Shown here in pieces: positions 57,294-64,000 of a DNA stretch of 64,000 nucleotides. This stretch comes from Microbacterium oxydans (GTDB taxonomy: Bacteria; Actinomycetota; Actinomycetes; Actinomycetales; Microbacteriaceae): the NCBI RefSeq assembly GCF_000956405.1, contig NZ_JYIV01000030.1, forward strand, positions 62,001-126,000, read 5' to 3'. The notes beneath the pieces were generated by a model that saw only the letters and a program-made list of their open reading frames with translations, was not told the origin of the DNA and did no database searches. Numbering within the stretch: the stretch's first letter is position 1; every line of letters starts with the position of its first letter. Both the position numbers and the translations under genes were made by a program.

Positions 57294-58289
57294 TCAGATG
57301 CCCGTGCCAGGACGGATGACGCCGACGTCCGCGCCGCCGCCGAGCACGGTGAGGGGGAGCGCCTGGCCGAGGGCGGTCACATCCGCATCGCTCAGACCGC
57401 CCGCGCGCGCGAGCAGAGTGGCAGCCACGATCGTCGAGGCACGGGTCGATCCATCGAGCATCTTCAGAGCGACCGTCGTTCCGTTCGGGGCGACCATGAC
57501 CATGACTCCCTCGGCGCCGTGCTTCGTGAAAACGCCCAGCTTCTCCGTCGCGATGGTGTCGGCGCGACCTGGGCCTTCGATCGTCCACGGATTCTCCCGG
57601 ACCGCCCGGACCAGGGAGCCGGCGACACGGTGCAGAGCGAAAGGCGAGCGATCGGACGCCGTTCCGATTCGATGGATTGCGCGTGCCAGGCCGATCAAGG
57701 TGATCGCATGCACGGGCGCGCCGCAGCCGTCGATCGCGGTGTGCGCGATCTTCTCACCCGTGAGGCGCTCGATGACGTCTCTGATGTGCTGCTGCAGCGG
57801 GTGGCTGGGGTCGAGATAGCCGGTGGTGGGCCAGCCGGTCGCCACGCAGGCGCGCAGCATCGCGGCGTGCTTGCCCGAGCAGTTCATGCGGATGCGCGTG
57901 GGCTCTCCATGCTCGCGCACGAGTTCATCGCGGGTCGCCGAGTCACTGGGCCACGACGCGGGGCAGCCCAGGTCATCCTCCGTGAGCCCGCCCTCGGTGA
58001 GCATGTCCCGCACCACGGAGGCATGCCGGTCGGTGCCGACGTGGCTCGCCGTCGAGAGTGCGAGCTGCTCGCCCTCGAGGACGGCGCCTGCCGTGACGCA
58101 GGCGATGGCCTGAAGGGGCTTGAGACTCGAACGCGGCAGGATCAGTGCATCGGCGTTGCCATGCCGGGCGATGACCTCACCGTCGGGGGAGAGGACGACG
58201 GCGGCGCCGGCGTGGCGGGATTCGACGAATCCGCTCCGCTCGACGACGGCGAGTTCCACGGAATCCTGAACGGTGAGAGTCTCCAGCAC
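57294..58289 (-). CDS. Asparaginase (Rhizobium-type, PF06089 family)
   Basis: A 331-residue protein of the thermolabile L-asparaginase II family of Rhizobium etli, unrelated to the bacterial type I/II enzymes. Conserved blocks are LAVVERSGFVESRHAG, LPRSSLKPLQA (catalytic Ser-Lys region), MNCSGKHAAML and TAIDGCGAPVHA. It would hydrolyse asparagine to aspartate and ammonia. The start is GTG, six bases after TAGAGT (58296-58301), so the mRNA is probably leaderless. It is divergent from the OsmC gene. Confidence 0.88.
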   Translation of the reverse strand: MLETLTVQDSVELAVVERSGFVESRHAGAAVVLSPDGEVIARHGNADALILPRSSLKPLQAIACVTAGAVLEGEQLALSTASHVGTDRHASVVRDMLTEGGLTEDDLGCPASWPSDSATRDELVREHGEPTRIRMNCSGKHAAMLRACVATGWPTTGYLDPSHPLQQHIRDVIERLTGEKIAHTAIDGCGAPVHAITLIGLARAIHRIGTASDRSPFALHRVAGSLVRAVRENPWTIEGPGRADTIATEKLGVFTKHGAEGVMVMVAPNGTTVALKMLDGSTRASTIVAATLLARAGGLSDADVTALGQALPLTVLGGGADVGVIRPGTGI

Positions 58290-58295
58290 CCGTCA

Positions 58296-58301
58296 ACTCT
58301 A
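58296..58301 (-). promoter_or_regulatory. -10 box of the asparaginase gene
   Basis: TAGAGT on the minus strand, six bases before the GTG. It predicts transcription starting at the start codon and no ribosome site. Confidence 0.6.
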
Positions 58302-58356
58302 GCCCGGCGTGCACGGCTCCTCGTGTCGTGTCGGATGACCCTGACAGACTGTCCTC

Positions 58357-58851
58357 ATGGCAGAGACGACCCCTCGCACGCTCGGCGAACACCGCTACGC
58401 GCTCACGTCGACGTGGACAGGCAACACCGGCACCGGAACCACGGGATACCGGGACTACTGTCGCGATGTGACGATCGAGATCGAGGGCAAACCCGATCTC
58501 CTCGCCTCCGCGGACAAGCCCTTCCGCGGGGACCCCTCACGGTGGAACCCGGAGGACCTCCTGCTGGCATCGCTGTCGGAGTGTCACCTGCTCTCGTACC
58601 TGCACGCGTGTGTCACCGCTGGCGTCGTCGTGGTGTCCTACCGCGACCGGGCGACCGGGATGATGCGCGAAGACGGGGCCGGGGGTGGCTCTTTCGCGGA
58701 GGTGCTGCTGCACCCGGAAGTCGTGGTCGCCGAGGAGTCGATGATCGAGGCCGCAGAACGCGCCCACGCGCAGGCGAACGCATGGTGCTTCATCGCCAAC
58801 TCGATGAACTTCCCCGTGCGTCACGAGGCGACGGTCACTGCTCTCTCCTGA
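58357..58851 (+). CDS. OsmC-family protein
   Basis: A 164-residue OsmC/Ohr-fold protein. The two reactive cysteines expected for peroxide reduction are C76 (LSECHLL) and C144 (AWCFIANS), and the WNPEDLLLAS block is typical. It most likely reduces organic hydroperoxides with a lipoyl or thiol partner. It starts with ATG a few bases after a weak CAGACT box. It is convergent with the acyltransferase (32-base gap). Confidence 0.9.
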   Translation: MAETTPRTLGEHRYALTSTWTGNTGTGTTGYRDYCRDVTIEIEGKPDLLASADKPFRGDPSRWNPEDLLLASLSECHLLSYLHACVTAGVVVVSYRDRATGMMREDGAGGGSFAEVLLHPEVVVAEESMIEAAERAHAQANAWCFIANSMNFPVRHEATVTALS

Positions 58852-58883
58852 GCCGCATGGCCGGTATCGGCCTCCGGCGCTCG

Positions 58884-59681
58884 TCAGCGGCGCTCGTGAG
58901 GCAGTGCCTGCTTGATCTTCTCGATGGCTCCCTGCGCGGGTGCCTCGTTGTACGCTCCCGCAAGCTCCTGACCGGAGAGCCCGTGGATCGCGGCCATGAT
59001 CTGGTCCGTGGCGAGGCGGCGCGCCCGCCCGCTGGTCGCCGGGCCATGCGGCGAGAGGTCGAGCGGCTCTCCGAAGCGCACCGTGATGCGCTCCTTGAGG
59101 GTCGGCACCTTCGCTCCGACGGGCATCACCTTGTCGGTGCCGATGAGACCCACCGGGACCACCGGTGCACCCGTCTGCAGCGCGAGGAACGCGACTCCCG
59201 TGCGGCCCTTGTACAGGCGGCCATCGGTCGAGCGGGTGCCCTCGGGGTACAGAGCGACAGCCAGCCCCTCATCGAGGAGCTGACGCTGCAGGTCGAGGGC
59301 ATCCAGGGCGGCCTGTCCCGCTCCTCGACGCACCGGGATCGCGCCGATCGACTCGAAGAACGTCTTGCTCATCCAGCCCTTGAAGCCGGTGCCCTCGAAG
59401 TAAGCCGACTTCGCCAGGAAGTGCACGGGGCGGGGAGCAGCCACGGGGATCGCGATCGAGTCGATGAACGAGAGGTGGTTGCTCGCGAAGATCACGGGGC
59501 CGTCGAGCGGCACGTTCTCACGGCCCTCGATGCGTGGTCGATACACCAGGCGAGCGAGGGGGGTGATGAGGCTGCGGCCGAGCGTGTACGCGAATCCGGC
59601 ATGACGAGGCTTCGCAGTCTCTTCGGACGAGGATTCCTCTTCTGACGAGGATTCGGGCTCGACGGACTGCTCAGAGGTCAT
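58884..59681 (-). CDS. 1-acyl-sn-glycerol-3-phosphate acyltransferase-like protein
   Basis: A 265-residue PlsC-family acyltransferase of phospholipid synthesis. The catalytic HX4D is NHLSFID (H69, D74), the substrate motif is ALYPEGTRSTDG, and VPVGLIGT is the fourth block. The first 25 residues are a Ser/Glu-rich acidic tail. TAACCT lies 6 bases before the ATG (59688-59693), suggesting a leaderless mRNA. More than one paralogue is usual in actinobacteria, so the exact acyl acceptor is uncertain. Confidence 0.88.
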   Translation of the reverse strand: MTSEQSVEPESSSEEESSSEETAKPRHAGFAYTLGRSLITPLARLVYRPRIEGRENVPLDGPVIFASNHLSFIDSIAIPVAAPRPVHFLAKSAYFEGTGFKGWMSKTFFESIGAIPVRRGAGQAALDALDLQRQLLDEGLAVALYPEGTRSTDGRLYKGRTGVAFLALQTGAPVVPVGLIGTDKVMPVGAKVPTLKERITVRFGEPLDLSPHGPATSGRARRLATDQIMAAIHGLSGQELAGAYNEAPAQGAIEKIKQALPHERR

Positions 59682-59804
59682 CAGAGCAGGTTACTCCCGG
59701 ATCCATGCCTGCGTGGGAATGAAGCGTTACGACGCGCCTCCCAGCGCGGGCAAAGGGGTATGAGGCAGGATAGAGGTTCCCGCCCGCGATCCTGAGGTCT
59801 CACT

Positions 59805-60767
59805 GTGCGCAAGCGTTCGCTCATCGTCCTGTCCACTGTCGCTGCAGCGACCCTCCTGCTGGCCGGTTGTGCCGGTGGCGGTGCTCCCGAGAGCTCGGGC
59901 ACCCCTTCGCCGACGGCATCGAGTGCCTGTCAGCTGGATGCGAAGTCGGGGGACACCTCTGACGCGGTCGTCGTCGAGGGCGAAGGCGCGGACACGAAGG
60001 TGACCGTTCCGTCCGATGCTCCCTTCGCCGGCGTCGAGAGAACCGTGATCTCTGAAGGCGATGGCGATGACGCCGTGGTGAACGATCTCGTCTCCGTCGA
60101 GTACCAGATCGTCGACGCGACGAACAATCAGGTCCTCGATTCGTCCGCTCGTGGCGAGGGCGGCGTGTTGCCCGTGCTGCTCGACACCAACCAGTCGTCA
60201 CTCTTCGTGGCAGCGCTGGAGTGCAAGCCGATCGGATCGCGAATCGTGCTGACGCTCCCGGGGAAGGTCCTCGGCGAGGGGGCCAACAACGTGGTGGTCT
60301 ACGCCGAAGCGGTCGAGAAGCTGCCGGAGGTGGCGACCGGCACCCCGGTCGACCCGACCCCCGGCATGCCGACGGTGAAGCTCGACGACAAGGGCGCTCC
60401 GACGGTGACGATCCCGGACGGCGACGCACCGACCGAGACGCAGGTCGCCGTTCTCAAGCAGGGCGACGGAGCGACGGTGGGGGCGGGTGACCTCGTGGTC
60501 GTGCAGTACCTCGGCGTGAAGTGGTCGGACGGCAAGGAGTTCGACTCGAGCTGGAGCCGCGATGCTGCCCCGGCGCAGTTCCAGACCACCGGCGTGGTCG
60601 CGGGCTTCAAGAAGGCTCTCGAGGGCCAGAAGGTCGGCTCGCAGGTGATCGTCGTGATGCCGCCCTCTGACGGGTACGGTGCGAGCGAGGGACACGAGCT
60701 CCAGAAGGAGAGCCTCGTGTTCGTCGTCGACATCCTCGCGACGACTCCGGTCCAGGCGCAGCAGTAG
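59805..60767 (+). CDS. FKBP-type peptidyl-prolyl isomerase lipoprotein, tandem domains
   Basis: A 320-residue secreted lipoprotein. The signal peptide ends in the lipobox LLAGC (C22). A first FKBP-like domain (about 75-175) lacks several active-site residues. The second (about 215-315) is complete, with VVVQYLGVKWSDGKEFDSSW, GFKKALEGQKVGSQVIVVMPPSDGYG and FVVDIL. It would assist folding of exported proteins outside the membrane. The start is GTG with GAGG six bases upstream. A TAGAGG box lies at about 59771. Confidence 0.9.
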   Translation: MRKRSLIVLSTVAAATLLLAGCAGGGAPESSGTPSPTASSACQLDAKSGDTSDAVVVEGEGADTKVTVPSDAPFAGVERTVISEGDGDDAVVNDLVSVEYQIVDATNNQVLDSSARGEGGVLPVLLDTNQSSLFVAALECKPIGSRIVLTLPGKVLGEGANNVVVYAEAVEKLPEVATGTPVDPTPGMPTVKLDDKGAPTVTIPDGDAPTETQVAVLKQGDGATVGAGDLVVVQYLGVKWSDGKEFDSSWSRDAAPAQFQTTGVVAGFKKALEGQKVGSQVIVVMPPSDGYGASEGHELQKESLVFVVDILATTPVQAQQ

Positions 60768-60792
60768 CCGCAGGGGAGCCGGGGGCGTGACC

Positions 60793-60798
60793 TAGGCT
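60793..60798 (+). promoter_or_regulatory. -10 box of dxr
   Basis: TAGGCT, exactly six bases before the dxr ATG. No ribosome site is present, so the mRNA is probably leaderless. Confidence 0.65.
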
Positions 60799-60804
60799 GG
60801 CGGT

Positions 60805-61887
60805 ATGCGTCGCGTCATCGTCCTCGGCTCCACCGGCTCCATCGGCACCCAGGCACTGGATGTGATCCGTGCCAATCCTCGTCGCTTCGAGCTGGTCGGT
60901 CTCGCCGCCGGCTCCAACTCCGAGATGCTGGAGGAACAGGCCGCGCAGTTCCAGGTCGAGTCCACGGCCCTCGGTGCTGCGGAAGCCGAGCAGCTCGTCC
61001 GCGATGTCGACGCCGATGTGGTGCTCAACGCCATCACGGGCTCGATCGGACTCGGCTCTACTCTCGCTGCGCTGAAAGCTGGTCGCACGCTCGCTCTCGC
61101 GAACAAGGAATCCCTCATCGTGGGCGGCGACCTGGTGCTCGCGGCCGCGGCTCCCGGGCAGATCGTCCCGGTGGATTCCGAGCACTCCGCCCTCGCGCAG
61201 GCCCTGCACGCGGGCACGCATGCCGAGGTGCGACGGCTCGTCGTGACGGCGTCCGGCGGCCCCTTCCGAGGACGCAGCCGTGGCGAGCTGACCCAGGTGA
61301 CACCGTCGGAGGCGCTCGCGCATCCGACCTGGGACATGGGGCGCATGGTCACCACGAACTCCGCGACCCTGGTCAACAAGGGGCTCGAGGTGATCGAGGC
61401 GCATCTGCTCTTCGACATCGCCTACGACGACATCGAGGTCGTGGTGCATCCGCAGTCGATCGTGCACTCGATGGTCGAATTCATCGACGGGTCCACCATC
61501 GCTCAGGCCTCTCCGCCCGACATGCGCCTGCCGATCTCGCTCGGCCTGGACTGGCCGCACCGCGTCGGAGGCGTCGGGCGACCGCTCGACTGGTCTTCCG
61601 CGACCTCCTGGACGTTCGAGCCGCTCGATGGCGAGGCGTTCCCGTCCGTCGCTCTCGCGAAGTCGGTCGGACGTGCCGGCGGGACCTTCCCGGCGGTCTA
61701 CAACGCGGCGAACGAACAGGCTGTCGATGCGTTCCACGAGGGCCGGCTCTCGTTCCTCGGCATCGTCGACACGATCGCACGCGTCATCGACGCGCATGAC
61801 GCACCCGACGTGCTCACCGTCGAGACGCTCGCCGACGCGGAAACGTGGGCGCGCGCGACGGCGGATCGGATGATCGCTGCCGCCTGA
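60805..61887 (+). CDS. dxr: 1-deoxy-D-xylulose 5-phosphate reductoisomerase
   Basis: A 360-residue enzyme of the non-mevalonate isoprenoid pathway, converting DXP to MEP. The NADPH loop is [10 protein letters not shown], the [11 protein letters not shown] and metal site PVDSEHSA are present, and so are VTASGGPFR and [22 protein letters not shown]. Length is slightly below the usual 385-400. rseP and ispG, often next in actinobacteria, do not follow; the convergent MurE-type gene does. Confidence 0.97.
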   Translation: MRRVIVLGSTGSIGTQALDVIRANPRRFELVGLAAGSNSEMLEEQAAQFQVESTALGAAEAEQLVRDVDADVVLNAITGSIGLGSTLAALKAGRTLALANKESLIVGGDLVLAAAAPGQIVPVDSEHSALAQALHAGTHAEVRRLVVTASGGPFRGRSRGELTQVTPSEALAHPTWDMGRMVTTNSATLVNKGLEVIEAHLLFDIAYDDIEVVVHPQSIVHSMVEFIDGSTIAQASPPDMRLPISLGLDWPHRVGGVGRPLDWSSATSWTFEPLDGEAFPSVALAKSVGRAGGTFPAVYNAANEQAVDAFHEGRLSFLGIVDTIARVIDAHDAPDVLTVETLADAETWARATADRMIAAA

Positions 61888-61929
61888 CGCGGAAGGCGCT
61901 CCGTGGAGCGTCGAGATCCCGACGCGGAA

Positions 61930-61955
61930 TCCCGGGGCGCTGGCGCGCCCCGGGA
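61930..61955. terminator. Bidirectional hairpin between dxr and the Mur ligase gene
   Basis: TCCCGGGGCGC pairs perfectly with GCGCCCCGGGA around TGGC; after one mismatch the stem extends to GGA/TCC. It lies 7 bases from the stop of the minus-strand gene. No T-run on the plus strand. Confidence 0.75.
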
Positions 61956-61962
61956 ATCCGGA

Positions 61963-63585
61963 TCAGTCTTCGTCCGGGTACGGAACGGGCCAGCGGGAGT
62001 CGGGGACGGGCCAGCCGGCCGCGCGGAGCGCACGACGGGCGAGCTCACGCGCCGAGTAAGGGGTGCGGACGCCGCGGATGTCGCGGTAGTCCTGATGGCC
62101 TGGTCCCGCCCAGAGGATCGCATCGCCGTCGCCGACGAGGCTGACCGCGGTGACGATGGCGTTCTCCGGCGGCGAGGCCTCATGGATCTCGGCGTCCGGG
62201 CGCGCGCGGCGGGCGCCCTCGACGAGAGTGGCCCGGATGGATGCGGGGTCCTCGAAGCGCGGGTGATGGTCGGTGACGACGAGGATGTCGCTGCCTTCCA
62301 CGGCTGTGCGCGCCATATCGAATCGCTTGCTCGCGTCGCGGTCGCCATCGGCGCCGAACAGCATCAGCACCTTGCCGGGAGTCACTCGGCGGACGGCGGC
62401 GAGCGTCTTCTCGAACGCGTCGGGGGAGTGGCCGAAGTCGACGAAGACCGCCGGGCCCCGGTCGCCGGAGACCAGCTGCGTGCGCCCGGGCAGGTAGGCA
62501 CGGATGCCTCCGTCACGGCTGAGGGCATCGACGATGCGGTCCCAGGCATAACCGCCTTCGACGAGCATGACGATCGCCAGAGCCGCATTGGCGGCCATGT
62601 GCGGCCCGATCACCGGGACCGTCGTCGTGAGGGAGCCGGCAGGCCCGGTCATCGTGAACGTGGTCCCGGCCGCACGCTCGTCGTCGATGACGACAACCCA
62701 GTCTGCAGCGCGAGCAGCCTCGGGGTCGGCGGCGATCGAGGGGGTGCCCACCGTGACGACGGGGATCTCGGAGCGTTCGACCACGACCGCGCCCGACGGC
62801 GAGTCCAGGCAGATGACACCCCGCTTGGCGCGGTCAGGACGGAAGAGCGGCAGCTTCGCCTCGAAGTACTCCTCCATGTCGGCGTAGTCGTCGAGGTGGT
62901 CGTGGCTGAGATTGGTGAATCCGGCGACATCGAACAGGATGCCGTCCACGCGGTGGCGGGAGAGCGCCTGCGCGCTGACCTCGACGGCGACGGCCTCGAC
63001 CTCGCGCTCCCTCATCAGAGCGAGCAGCGCATGCATCTCGGATGCCTCGGGGGTGGTCAGACGGGAGACGATGACCTCGCCGGCGATGTGACGCTCGGCC
63101 GTGGAGGAGAGCCCGGTGACGACACCGATCTGATCGAGGATGCCCTCGAGCAGGTGCGAGACGCTGGTCTTGCCGTTGGTCCCGGTCGTCGCGAACAGCA
63201 GAGGAAGCGGATCGTCCGCCCCGGTGCCGTAGACCCAGGCGCTGAGGTCGCCCAGCACCCCGCGAGGATCGTCCACCACGAGGATCGGGAGCCCGGCGGA
63301 CTCTGCGATCACCGCGCCGGCCTCATCGGTGATGACGGCGACGGCGCCCTTCTCGGCAGCGGTGGCGGCGAAGTCCGCCCCGTGCCGGTTGACGCCCTGG
63401 ATCGCGACGAACGCCTCGCCGGGACGCAGATCCGCGGTGGCGAGGGTGATGCCGGTGAGGGCCACGCCGTCCACCTCGCCGCGGACGGTGCGGGCGAAAC
63501 GGGAGGCGAGTTCGGACAGCTCACGCCGGGGCGGGTTCGCGGGGCGGAGCACGGGAGGCAGGCTCGGTTGTTGTTCAATCGACAT
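61963..63585 (-). CDS. murE: MurE-type UDP-N-acetylmuramoyl-tripeptide ligase
   Basis: A 540-residue Mur ligase that adds the third amino acid to UDP-MurNAc-Ala-Glu in peptidoglycan synthesis. The P-loop is GTNGKTS (K139), and EVSAQALSRHRV and GFTNLSHDHLDDY are MurE blocks. At the specificity position of diaminopimelate enzymes, where DNPR is expected, this protein has D439-H-H-P-R followed by FEDP. The acceptor may therefore be lysine, ornithine, diaminobutyrate or homoserine, as in the varied B-type walls of Microbacteriaceae, rather than DAP. It is not in a division/cell-wall cluster here, so a second MurE elsewhere in the genome is possible. Confidence 0.88.
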   Translation of the reverse strand: MSIEQQPSLPPVLRPANPPRRELSELASRFARTVRGEVDGVALTGITLATADLRPGEAFVAIQGVNRHGADFAATAAEKGAVAVITDEAGAVIAESAGLPILVVDDPRGVLGDLSAWVYGTGADDPLPLLFATTGTNGKTSVSHLLEGILDQIGVVTGLSSTAERHIAGEVIVSRLTTPEASEMHALLALMREREVEAVAVEVSAQALSRHRVDGILFDVAGFTNLSHDHLDDYADMEEYFEAKLPLFRPDRAKRGVICLDSPSGAVVVERSEIPVVTVGTPSIAADPEAARAADWVVVIDDERAAGTTFTMTGPAGSLTTTVPVIGPHMAANAALAIVMLVEGGYAWDRIVDALSRDGGIRAYLPGRTQLVSGDRGPAVFVDFGHSPDAFEKTLAAVRRVTPGKVLMLFGADGDRDASKRFDMARTAVEGSDILVVTDHHPRFEDPASIRATLVEGARRARPDAEIHEASPPENAIVTAVSLVGDGDAILWAGPGHQDYRDIRGVRTPYSARELARRALRAAGWPVPDSRWPVPYPDED

Positions 63586-63626
63586 GTCGCTTCAATGATC
63601 TCACGACCGAGGTGAGAACCCCTCGC

Positions 63627-63671
63627 GAGCGGCCCCTCGCGCGCCGGATACCCGAGCGCGAGGGGTCGCTC
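63627..63671 (-). terminator. Terminator after the YcnI-like gene
   Basis: GAGCGGCCCCTCGCGC pairs with GCGCGAGGGGTCGCTC (16 bp, one G-T) around a 13-base loop. It lies 7 bases downstream of the minus-strand stop at 63678 and separates that gene from murE. Confidence 0.8.
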
Positions 63672-63677
63672 CCACGG

Positions 63678-64000
63678 TCAGGCGCGACGCCGGTAGGCGA
63701 GGATCGCGACGACCAGTGCGGCGAACCCGGCGAGCAGCCCTCCGGCTCCGAGCGCAACGCCCAGAGGATCGGACACCGTAGCCGGAGTCGCGGCCTCTGC
63801 TGCGGTGCCGGATTCGGCGTGCTCACCGTGCCCGTCCGCTCCGGCAGCGGTCACCGAGACGACCGGGGCAGGGGCATCGAGACTATGCGGATCCTCGCCG
63901 TTCTCGGCGAGCTGCGTCCACTCGGTGGATCCCTCGACGCACTCCTGGACGACGGGGAACGCCAGGGTGTCCGGAGTGTTCTCGTCCAGTCCGACTCCCA
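63678..64000 (-). CDS. YcnI-like (DUF1775) protein, 3' part
   Basis: The last 107 codons of a minus-strand gene running off the window end. The sequence PDTLAFPVVQECVEGSTEWTQLAE is the C-terminal part of a YcnI (DUF1775) domain, whose members bind copper outside the membrane. It is followed by a linker with a HGEHAE segment, one membrane helix (GVALGAGGLLAGFAALVVAIL) and the RRRA stop-transfer end. It is a membrane-anchored extracytoplasmic protein. The copper-binding N-terminal His is beyond the window. In other genomes it is followed or preceded by CopC/CopD-like genes. Confidence 0.82.
   Translation of the reverse strand, partial: GVGLDENTPDTLAFPVVQECVEGSTEWTQLAENGEDPHSLDAPAPVVSVTAAGADGHGEHAESGTAAEAATPATVSDPLGVALGAGGLLAGFAALVVAILAYRRRA

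Noticed and set aside
57204..59645. Plus-strand open frame of 813 codons across asparaginase, OsmC and plsC-like genes
   Set aside because: It runs antisense to two genes and out of frame in a third, and is Arg-rich without domains.

Overview
The window is high-GC DNA with the gene order and protein types of a Gram-positive actinobacterium. It most likely comes from Microbacterium or a close relative in the Microbacteriaceae. The reasons are the Rho factor with a long charged N-terminal extension, the F-type ATPase operon layout, GTG starts and many promoters that sit directly against the start codon. The genus is an inference; no rRNA is present in the window.

Layout. 1-5007: copper resistance operon (end of a CopZ-like chaperone, CopA-type ATPase, YHS-domain protein, CopB-type ATPase with a His-rich repeat), closed by a strong hairpin. 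5023-9987: DUF1269 protein, glutamate decarboxylase with its probable glutamate/GABA antiporter, and NhaA preceded by a structured leader RNA that could be a cation riboswitch. 10259-12296: a GtrA protein and a GT-C glycosyltransferase. 12435-15301: a COG4705 membrane protein with a two-component system.

15327-21210 looks like an island. A 5'-truncated FetB (iron exporter permease) remnant is followed by about 0.7 kb of unassignable DNA. Then come a second two-component system and a divergent flavin electron-transfer operon (flavocytochrome b reductase, FMN-binding protein, ApbE flavinyltransferase). A 5'-truncated VIT/CCC1 remnant and tRNA-Arg(CCG) close the region.

21227-35063 is mostly housekeeping: SGNH hydrolase, argS, DUF2993 protein, a TetR operon with two alpha/beta hydrolases and a clear palindromic operator, a YihY/BrkB protein, lysA-hom-thrB, rho and prfA. 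Between prfA and prmC lies about 6 kb holding a CitA/CitB-type two-component system, a CitMHS citrate transporter, a small holin-like membrane protein, and cysK-cysE.

41217-51532: prmC, tsaC and wecA/tagO, then an atpI-like gene and the full atpBEFHAGDC operon, ended by a 20-bp hairpin. atpB has no ATG, GTG or TTG available for a full-length product and probably starts at CTG.

51552-64000: yaaA, a proline-tailed membrane protein, a PP2C phosphatase next to an orphan EccC/FtsK-like ATPase, an asparaginase, an OsmC protein, a plsC-like acyltransferase, a tandem FKBP lipoprotein, dxr, a MurE-type ligase with an unusual specificity motif, and the end of a YcnI-like protein. The recurring themes are metal handling (Cu, Fe), pH and cation stress, extracytoplasmic redox, and cell-envelope synthesis.
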